Part shown: positions 56,683 to 64,000 of the stretch, one piece after another | How the letters are laid out: each line of letters starts with the position of its first letter | Numbering within the stretch: position 1 is the stretch's first letter | From: Hofstenia miamia | Taxonomy: Eukaryota > Xenacoelomorpha > Acoela > Hofsteniidae | Reading direction: 5' to 3' | DNA: 64,000 bases | Assembly: GCA_900660155.1 (NCBI GenBank) | Contig: CABFPE010000200.1 | Span: 1,031,698 to 1,095,697, forward strand | Translations under genes and position numbers: made by a program | Notes under the pieces: model-generated | What the model saw: the letters and a program-made list of their open reading frames with translations, nothing else | Databases searched by the model: none | Told to the model about the DNA's origin: nothing

Positions 56683-56725
56683 GTAAGCAATTTTATAGTT
56701 TCGATGCTTCCAATTCTTCCTTTAG
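56683..56725 (+). other. 43-bp intron
   Basis: GTAAGC at the start, CTTCCTTTAG at the end. Its length is not a multiple of three, and removing it joins two open frames, so splicing is required for the longer protein. Confidence 0.6.
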
Positions 56726-56919
56726 TTGAAGAATGCGCCGATACAAGCAATGAGCTAATTTCACCTCCTTTGACGATGGTTCAAAATGATACTGTGGAAA
56801 TCGAATCTTCTCCAATAGAAGATGCGAATACTATATTAGAAGACACATCAAATCTTGAAAATCAACGGACTCGAAAACGGCAATTTCCAAAAAATGGTGT
56901 TTTTAATCAATACGAGTGG
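56726..56919 (+). CDS. Host gene of unknown function, exon B
   Basis: Follows a TTCCTTTAG acceptor. Codon G|TT restores the frame, giving VEECADTSNELISPPLTMVQ, then an acidic Glu/Asp/Asn-rich stretch ending LENQRTRKRQFPKNG, a basic cluster that could be a nuclear localisation signal (inference). Phase at the end is 0 if the donor at GTATGG (56920) is used; otherwise the frame stops at 56934 and this would be the last exon. Exon C at 61615 also begins in phase 0. Confidence 0.55.
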
Positions 56920-57222
56920 GTATGGCATGTTTAATATTTGACATTTCTTTCGGGTTTTCATTTTCATTAGCACCCCAATTAATCAGTTTTTTTAAACCAT
57001 TTACATTTGTTTTTCGTTTCGATAAAACGAAACATATATAAGCATACCGTATAGCGGGGCTCATTGTTTTGAAGAAGCCTACACGAAACTCAGTTGAGAT
57101 GAGGATCTAGTTTCAACTCCACTTTTATCATACCATACCATTACGGATAACTCCAATTTGTTTTTATTATATTCCTTCCAGAGTTATTTTCTTTTAAATG
57201 TGATAGCGAAGCCAACACCTTA

Positions 57223-57415
57223 TACCCCGTTTACACGTGACACGAGACATGCATGTCTTGTGTTTTTAATGAGCGAATGTCACGTCTAAACACCCAAAAC
57301 ACGCGACATTCTCTACTTGAGTGGTTGAATGTCGCGTGTTTTGGGTGTTTAGACGTGACATTCGCTCGTTAAAAACACAAGACATGCATGTCTCGTGTCA
57401 CGTGTAAACGGGGTA
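57223..57415. mobile_element. Near-perfect hairpin MITE with TTA target duplication
   Basis: Starts TACCCCGTTTACACGTGACA and its inverse complement ends the element; the arms are about 90 bp with only one or two mismatches around a loop at ACTTGAGTGG. It is flanked by TTA at 57220-57222 and 57416-57418. A 3-bp TTA duplication fits PIF/Harbinger. The near-identical arms could fold into a long dsRNA hairpin if transcribed; it lies in a probable intron of the host gene. Confidence 0.85.
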
Positions 57416-57631
57416 TTACTCGTGTCGTGGCATGGATATGAGAACTGAATCTATAGTAGATTTCTTGATACTGACGCCCTGATGTTAATGACAGGAAACA
57501 TAAATATTAGTGTATTGTGAATACAAACAGACACAAATAATAAATAAGCTATCACTCTACAGTCAGTGTTTCACCTATAATCCGACCTATAGGGGGATTC
57601 AAATTCTGGGGTAAGGGGTTATATATATATA

Positions 57632-57738
57632 NNNNNNNNNNNNNNNNNNNNNNNNNNNNNNNNNNNNNNNNNNNNNNNNNNNNNNNNNNNNNNNNNNNNN
57701 NNNNNNNNNNNNNNNNNNNNNNNNNNNNNNNNNNNNNN
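57632..57738. other. Assembly gap of 107 N in a (TA)n tract
   Basis: Both flanks are TA repeats (57620-57631 and 57739-57770), so the gap is probably microsatellite sequence. Confidence 0.95.
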
Positions 57739-57773
<35 letters not shown>

Positions 57774-58189
57774 TTTCGAGAATTTGTAGGCTATAAAAAC
57801 AAGCACATGTCGCATTAGCTATTTAAACGTAGGCCAAATTGAGTGTTATTACAATATTTTTTATTGTGTACAGCTCATAGCCGGCATGACATGGCTCATG
57901 TACCGACCAGGTGAAGTTTTTGTTGTAAATTTAGATTGGGAGTTATTCCCCGCTAAGGGCCCTGGGTGAAACACTGTCTAGAGTGCACATTGAATACATG
58001 CAGTGACTTTGGTTTTTTTCTTCTTCCTTTACCTCTACTAGAGTGGAAATTGACAGGATTTGTGACGCACTGTCTGATGACACACTAATGAAAGCAGAAA
58101 GTGTATATGTAGAGATATCTCTTGTACATCTCATTTATTTACTTTATTAACACACTGTTGGGTAACAATACTATATTTTCAAATGGCAT

Positions 58190-58440
58190 AAGTCTCCATT
58201 TAAAGTTCAACCCAAGATTGAAAACGTTTACCTAAGGTCAAAAGAATTAAGAACAGCTTCGATGCTAACTCTTTTTTCGTGAAAGTAGCGGAGATCTTTT
58301 ATGAAATGCCCTTGCATTTACGATCATCTACAATTTCTAAAAAAGTAATACGCGAATATTTCTTAAATGAAAGTGGAATAACGAAAAGTTATTCATCCAC
58401 ATTTTCATCCACATTTATAGTACCTTAGCTGATAAATATA
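58190..58440 (+). mobile_element. Possible LINE RT C-terminal scrap
   Basis: Plus strand reads SFFVKVAEIFYEMPLHLRSS followed by ISKKVIREYFLN, resembling the final block of LINE RTs (SF...W..LP..I.). Short and isolated. Confidence 0.35.
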
Positions 58441-59584
58441 ATAATATAGTGTTTGTCGATATAATTTTGTAGCAGCATAGGTAAAATTGTAGGAAGTAGA
58501 AGAGATAAATTCTTTAAGCCAGCGATGCCAGATTGAAGTCTATCAGAGGGCCAGATTGTTTTCAAGTCAAACCATGGGGCCAAATTACCGGTATGCTTTT
58601 GTCCTTGCAAAACAAAAGACTAAATTTTCTTACGCACTTGAGGTGTTTTCTAAATGAAAAATCGCATTGATTTAGGGGTGGCCTTATAAAGAAAAAAACA
58701 AAAGTAGAGTTACATTTGTTAATGTTGTATCATAATGTAGCGTCAGACGGTGCTGGTCGTTATTTATCGGCCAGTCTAGTGTTTTCTCATGTTTGTAAAT
58801 ATGTTAATAGCAAAATTGCATATAAGGTGATACTTTTTATTGTCTCCTTGCGTATCGTTAGAATCAGGGTTGCTCTAGTTAATGTTCACCTAAGCAACCT
58901 TCTGCCTTGACATTAAGTTCTCTGGTACTGTTCGCGCTATAGCTAACCCAGTGATTCTACAATAATATTGTTTTTCCACTGGTGTACCTTAGTCTTCTGT
59001 GATTTTTATTTGTGCCCGATCCGACCCGCGCGCTGCCACCACATCACTGCTTTATGCAATAATCAGTTTTATTAGAAATTATTTAGTTTTATTACTTTCA
59101 CATTGAAATCGAATGTGCATGGGGTTAGTTGCTTATTGTGGAAATATAAAGCAATATAACATTTTATATTTTTCGTTCAAAGTTGCACCGCTTTACTCTA
59201 ATTTTTTATCACATGTGAGTGATAATCTCTTGAAATCCGTTTCTCATATTATCGCTAGGCCCAAAGCAAATCACCCCAAATCAGAGACTTGAGTCTGTTT
59301 CGCTTCTCTCTGTCTCGGAAAAGTGTCTCTAGCTCTGTGCATTCAAAACTGTGAATTGACTTAAACTTACCCATATTTATCAGCTGAAATTCGCACATCA
59401 GACGTAGAAATGTACTTGTATTACTCTGATTGTTATATTTCATAAAATGAACACTTCAATTGTATGTGTTGGTAAGTCGTTGCGCGTTTGACTATTCTTA
59501 GGCAATTTGTTGATTCCTGTTCAAATACTGCTCATGGGCAGATCATCGATTCCATGGCTTCTCAGCATTTACTAGCATATCTGA
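58441..59584. other. Unassigned sequence, probably intronic
   Basis: No gene supported. GGCCAAATTACCGGT near 58578 resembles the GGCCGGTAAAATTACCGGCC word at 63943, possibly ends of one repeat family. Confidence 0.4.
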
Positions 59585-59843
59585 GACTTGTTTATCCCTA
59601 GCTCACAAGGTGCTTAATCGAACCACTAAGATCATCACCAAGCGCCGGAATATCACCTCGTTCTGCAACGTGAGAGAGCGAATGCAGAAAAATGCTCTTC
59701 ATCTGCTTCAAGGAGTTGCGCTGAACAATATGTATTCTGTTCTCGTCAAAAATAAATCAGTTAGGAATAGCAAACCTTTCTGCGAACTTCCCTCGCGAGC
59801 AAACAAATTCCTACCGTGTGTTCTGAGACGTTTGTATGTTTAA
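59585..59843 (+). CDS. Unrecognised ORF with coding-like composition
   Basis: Open for about 86 codons to TAA at 59841. The ATG at 59610 gives MLNRTTKIITKRRNITSFCN, then NALHLLQGVALNNMYSVLVK and PFCELPSRANKFLPCVLRRL. It is basic, with three cysteines. GC content is higher than the neighbours. It could be the C-terminal end of a degraded mobile element or a host exon; I see no diagnostic motif. It lies 100 bp before the 188-bp array. Confidence 0.3.
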
Positions 59844-59942
59844 CCTGCTGTGAATTTTCACGTTTCTCTCTGTCCTTTTCTTGTTCACTTACATTTTATA
59901 TACAGTTAAAATTCAATGCTATTATTTAGCAATATTTTTTAG

Positions 59943-61614
59943 ATTTCTGACAATAACGTTTATACATTGACAATAATTGACTGCGAAAAATGCATAGAAG
60001 TTTATCGTCTTTTATTTGAAAATTATTCGACTTTTCTTTTCAGGCCTAGCATCATTCTTCAGAATTTATGCCAAATACATCAATCATTTCCATGTAATTA
60101 TATTTTTTAGATTTCTGACAATAACGTTTATACATTGACAATAATTGACTGCGAAAAATGCATAGAAGTTTATCGTCTTTTATTTGAAAATTATTCGACT
60201 TTTCTTTTCAGGCCTAGCATCATTCTTCAGAATTTATGCCAAATACATCAATCATTTCCATGTAATTATATTTTTGGGTGTTCAAATGAATTTTTTAGAT
60301 TTCTGACAATAACGTTTATACATTGACAATAATTGACTGCGAAAAATGCATAGAAGTTTATCGTCTTTTATTTGAAAATTATTCGACTTTTCTTTTCAGG
60401 CCTAGCATCATTCTTCAGAATTTATGCCAAATACATCAATCATTTCCATGTAATTATATTTTTGGGTGTTCAAATGAATTTTTTAGATTTCTGACAATAA
60501 CGTTTATACATTGACAATAATTGACTGCGAAAAATGCATAGAAGTTTATCGTCTTTTATTTGAAAATTATTCGACTTTTCTTTTCAGGCCTAGCATCATT
60601 CTTCAGAATTTATGCCAAATACATCAATCATTTCCATGTAATTATATTTTTGGGTGTTCAAATGAATTTTTTAGATTTCTGACAATAACGTTTATACATT
60701 GACAATAATTGACTGCGAAAAATGCATAGAAGTTTATCGTCTTTTATTTGAAAATTATTCGACTTTTCTTTTCAGGCCTAGCATCATTCTTCAGAATTTA
60801 TGCCAAATACATCAATCATTTCCATGTAATTATATTTTTGGGTGTTCAAATGAATTTTTTAGATTTCTGACAATAACGTTTATACATTGACAATAATTGA
60901 CTGCGAAAAATGCATAGAAGTTTATCGTCTTTTATTTGAAAATTATTCGACTTTTCTTTTCAGGCCTAGCATCATTCTTCAGAATTTATGCCAAATACAT
61001 CAATCATTTCCATGTAATTATATTTTTGGGTGTTCAAATGAATTTTTTAGATTTCTGACAATAACGTTTATACATTGACAATAATTGACTGCGAAAAATG
61101 CATAGAAGTTTATCGTCTTTTATTTGAAAATTATTCGACTTTTCTTTTCAGGCCTAGCATCATTCTTCAGAATTTATGCCAAATACATCAATCATTTCCA
61201 TGTAATTATATTTTTGGGTGTTCAAATGAATTTTTTAGATTTCTGACAATAACGTTTATACATTGACAATAATTGACTGCGAAAAATGCATAGAAGTTTA
61301 TCGTCTTTTATTTGAAAATTATTCGACTTTTCTTTTCAGGCCTAGCATCATTCTTCAGAATTTATGCCAAATACATCAATCATTTCCATGTAATTATATT
61401 TTTGGGTGTTCAAATGAATTTTTTAGATTTCTGACAATAACGTTTATACATTGACAATAATTGACTGCGAAAAATGCATAGAAGTTTATCGTCTTTTATT
61501 TGAAAATTATTCGACTTTTCTTTTCAGGCCTAGCATCATTCTTCAGAATTTATGCCAAATACATCAATCATTTCCATGTAATTATATTTTTGGGTGTTCA
61601 AATGAATTTTTTAG
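59943..61614 (+). repeat. 188-bp minisatellite, 9 copies, abutting a host exon
   Basis: One 168-bp unit (59943-60110) followed by eight identical 188-bp units. The first unit lacks 20 bp (TTTGGGTGTTCAAATGAA region). Every unit holds two acceptor-like sites: a pyrimidine tract CTTTTCTTTTCAG in the middle and AATTTTTTAG at the end. The last unit's TTTTTTAG is the acceptor of the exon at 61615. Unit length is not a multiple of three; the 63-codon ORF in each unit is incidental. Confidence 0.95.
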
Positions 61615-61722
61615 GATGTCGACAGTATTTCGATGAATCAGCGTAGCAAGCCAAAGACAATGAAACCGTTAATGCTCTCCAAGAAAAAGAAGCGATTTAT
61701 TAGTAAGACAAAGAAGTTAAGA
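61615..61722 (+). CDS. Host gene of unknown function, exon C (basic)
   Basis: 108 bp between TTTTTTAG and AGA|GTAAGTAAC, a near-consensus donor. It encodes 36 residues, DVDSISMNQRSKPKTMK then LSKKKKRFISKTKKLR, very rich in lysine with a KKKKR cluster that could act as a nuclear signal. Open in only one frame, phase 0 to phase 0, compatible with exon B. Linking it to exons A and B is an inference from strand, phase and composition. The next exon is not found in the window. Confidence 0.55.
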
Positions 61723-63031
61723 GTAAGTAACTTAAAAATTTAGTATTTTTAATTTTAATCAAATTAAGATATAATGCAGTCTGAGGATGTAACTGTTTTT
61801 TGTTTAGCATTCAATTAAACCATTTGTTCAATTCATTTATATTTAGCAGTTCCATGGTTGTGAGTTTTTTAGAACTTTTGAATACGATTTTGCCGGAATG
61901 AGCTAATTAGTGTTTCTCATCAACCAATTACATAAAATTGAATTTATATTTTATGAAATGGAAAGATGTAGTCGTTTTGAATTTATTTACATATACATGT
62001 ATATATATATATATATATATAATATTGTTTATATCAGTCCATAATGATGGCGCCAATGCCTGCTGTCCTTCTTTTACTAATTTGTGAATGGTGTTTCTCA
62101 CCTATCCCTCTCACTTTAGCTTCGTTAGGTTAATTCTTCGTGGTGTGCCTTCAGACGAAAAAATTTGAAATATTTTTACTGAAGAAAAGTTGATGTTTGT
62201 TAATGTGTGAGTGTGTGTCATGGATGAGGATGATTAATTGCACATGGCTTGAAAAGTTGTGCTCAATTAAGCCCAGGCAATTTATATAGCATACTCTGGC
62301 TACGATCTTGTCTTCAACATAGCATTTAAAAATGTTACCGCCACAAATAATCATTCTTCAGTTCAAAGGCATTCCGTCTCACGACTTGTGGTTTTTTCAC
62401 TCTGCGATCTTACCCAAGATCTATTAGCATCATTGTGGTCTTCTCGTTAATCATCACCATTTTTTCGATCATCGCTACGGTTGGATTTTTATTTGATTGA
62501 TTCCAAATGCAAATTCTTCGTAAAAATGGAATATATAGAGCCATGGCTAATGTCGGTAATATTTACTAAGGCTTTCACAGATATTTTAGGATCTTCTGAT
62601 ACTAGAGTGTTAACAATGTTTATGTTGTGATCACCGTAACTTGCAAATGGATTTTTACTGAGCTCAGCACACTATTTGTAGAAATTTGAGTTACCAACAC
62701 ATTGTGGTCTTGATTGCAATAAAACATTGCAAATTTGAAAATTGCATTCACTAAGCATTTGTAGTATTGAAATATAGAAAGTTAATAGTTCACGTGTAAA
62801 CTGGGATGAGAGATTGAAAATGCTGTGCTTAAATGACTGCTTGTAATTTTCCTATGCACATATAGCAATGGTTCACTTGCACAGATAAAACATATACAAA
62901 CCATTTAGGTTTTCCGCTTTCGCTCTTGCCGCTATTGTAAAACGGCTTTTTTCTGCTTTACTTGTCTATGTCTCAAATATTACTAGATATTCTAAATATA
63001 ATTAATGAAAGTAAAGAATGTTAAATAAACA

Positions 63032-63062
<31 letters not shown>
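61723..63062. other. Intron or intergenic sequence
   Basis: No gene supported. (TA)n tracts at about 61996-62021 and 63036-63062; the second abuts the element at 63063. Confidence 0.5.
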
Positions 63063-63910
63063 CAGGGTGAGCGAAAAGTCCTTAACACACTTAAAATTTG
63101 AATAAGTTTTAAAGTACTTGATATATTCACATCAAATAAAAAAGAACATATTGTTAAATATTTACATTACATAAAGAAGAACATATAGTTAAATATTTAC
63201 ATTTAACGATAATCAATAATGCTGGACTTGAATGATCGTATTCAAATTGTCCTACTTATGGCTAAGTTCAAATCTCCTACAACTGTTCAACGCAAGTGGC
63301 CTAAACAGGATAAGCCAACAATAACTACAATTCGTCAGACCTATGAAAGGTTTCTGGAAACAGGGTCTGTTCATGACAGACCAAGGTCTGGTCGCCCAAG
63401 TGCTGATGGTGATACAGTAGAAAAAGTCAAACATCATTTTGAAGAAAATCCAACAACTTCACACAGAAAGGATTCCCTATCATTGTCTTTGCCCTCCAGA
63501 TCAATTGGTGATATACTGAAATATAAAATTGGACTGAAATGTTTTAAGATTTCTCGAGTACAGCAGCTGCTTCAAGATGACGACGTAGCACGCAACAGCT
63601 TCTGCATTGATATTCTTGATCGGCATCAGCGGGATCCAAATTTTATTAGCCATATTCTTTTTTCAGATGAATCAAATTGTTCACTTAATGGCAAACCTGA
63701 GATTTGTCGCAAAACGTTTAAAAATCTCGAAAAAAGGCTTCATTTATGTGTTAATGAAAATGGTGGTCATCTTCAACATCTACTTTAAATTTCACATCTT
63801 GTTATAAACTTAAGTTATTTAACTATATGTTCTTTTTTATTTGATGTGAATATATCATGTACTTTAAAACTTATTCAAATTTTAAATGTGTTAGGGACTT
63901 TTCGCTCACC
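63063..63910 (+). mobile_element. Tc1/mariner-type element with about 100-bp inverted ends, internally deleted
   Basis: Inverted ends CAGGGTGAGCGAAAAGTCCT and, inverted from the right, AGGGTGAGCGAAAAGTCCCT; similarity extends about 100 bp (through ATCAAATAAAAAAGAACATA). It is flanked by TA repeats. The interior encodes one open 189-codon protein (63219-63788). Confidence 0.9.
63219..63788 (+). CDS. Truncated transposase (HTH plus start of DDE domain)
   Basis: 189 codons from ATG 63219. N-terminal HTH (LNDRIQIVLLMAKFKSPTTV, RKWPKQDKP, TIRQTYERFLETGSV), a linker with DRPRSGRPSA, a second helix set (SRSIGDILKYKIGLKCFKIS), then DRHQRDPNFISHILFSDES with the first catalytic Asp and LHLCVNENGGHLQHLL at the C-terminus. 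The central catalytic region between the first Asp and the C-terminus is deleted in frame, leaving an open protein. It could bind DNA but not cut it; a repressor role is possible (inference). Confidence 0.8.
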   Translation: MLDLNDRIQIVLLMAKFKSPTTVQRKWPKQDKPTITTIRQTYERFLETGSVHDRPRSGRPSADGDTVEKVKHHFEENPTTSHRKDSLSLSLPSRSIGDILKYKIGLKCFKISRVQQLLQDDDVARNSFCIDILDRHQRDPNFISHILFSDESNCSLNGKPEICRKTFKNLEKRLHLCVNENGGHLQHLL

Positions 63911-63922
63911 CTATATATATAT

Positions 63923-64000
63923 NGCTTTTAAATTTCATGAAAGGCCGGTAAAATTACCGGCCATTTACCGGCCAAAATTATAAAAAATATTCTTGTTTTA
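63923..64000. other. Contig join (n) and a GGCCGGTAA palindrome
   Basis: After the n, GGCCGGTAAAATTACCGGCC (63943-63962) is a perfect palindrome followed by another TTACCGGCC. Possibly a hAT-like end that continues beyond the window. Confidence 0.4.

Noticed and set aside
57872-57909. Tiny exon between GTGTACAG and GTGAAG
   Set aside because: Plausible splice signals but only 38 bp, and no frame evidence linking it to the neighbouring exons.
60135-61636. Eight identical 61-63-residue ORFs as a tandem gene family
   Set aside because: They are by-products of the 188-bp repeat, which is not a multiple of three, and each unit contains splice-like signals instead.
1-64000. LTR retroelement, retrovirus or Polinton copies
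   Set aside because: No paired long terminal repeats, protease/integrase pairs, capsid, envelope or protein-primed polymerase recognised; all RTs here are of the non-LTR type.
1-64000. tRNA, rRNA or SINE genes
   Set aside because: I saw no convincing A/B box pair, cloverleaf or rRNA core; a dedicated scan could still find a degraded one.

Overview
The window comes from an AT-rich animal genome, most likely an invertebrate; I cannot name the species. It has spliceosomal splice sites, many short (TA)n microsatellites, and non-LTR retrotransposons (LINEs) and cut-and-paste DNA transposons packed into one another. It contains no bacterial-style operon, and I recognise no LTR retroelement, Polinton or viral gene. 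Protein-coding host sequence is sparse. The clearest case is a plus-strand gene of unknown function with three supported exons (56414-56682, 56726-56919, 61615-61722). A multi-copy family of uncharacterised invertebrate proteins is present as two decayed minus-strand copies (36640-37735 and 41098-42275).

Layout. 1-5735: three LINE remnants, two of them head to head, the first with a PHD-finger ORF1. 6154-7215: piggyBac remnant. 7216-10330: AT-rich DNA without genes. 10330-17640: nested and tandem CR1-type LINEs, including one with a nearly intact 899-codon ORF2, a 2A-like NPGP motif and a separate SGNH-hydrolase ORF1; a hAT-type MITE with a perfect 8-bp target duplication lies in a neighbouring copy. 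18366-20313: 88-bp satellite, 22 copies. 21340-25640: further LINE pieces. 26968-35574: patchwork of hAT-like ends, mariner copies, an element with repeated subterminal motifs, and a 598-bp mariner-derived non-autonomous element. 36640-42275: the two family copies around a 1000-N gap. 44212-53562: a LINE of the I/R1/Jockey group with its flank, present twice as a 4.4-kb repeat in which I see no difference. 53568-54901: Tc1 element. 56414-61722: host gene, with a 188-bp minisatellite directly abutting its third exon. 63063-63910: internally deleted mariner-type element.

Assembly quality matters here. Ten isolated 'n' characters mark joins. Most have duplicated sequence beside them or join pieces that recur elsewhere in the window, so several repeats, including the 4.4-kb one, are probably unmerged haplotypes or overlapping contigs. 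ORFs that cross an n (for example ORF1 at 13174-14376) are inflated by the join.

The most interesting items are the CR1 element combining an overlapping ORF1/ORF2 with a 2A-like motif, the intronic array that repeats a 3' splice site next to its exon, the cluster of 20-bp motifs at both ends of 30312-32035, and the uncharacterised gene family. I did not find evidence strong enough to call a wholly new system.
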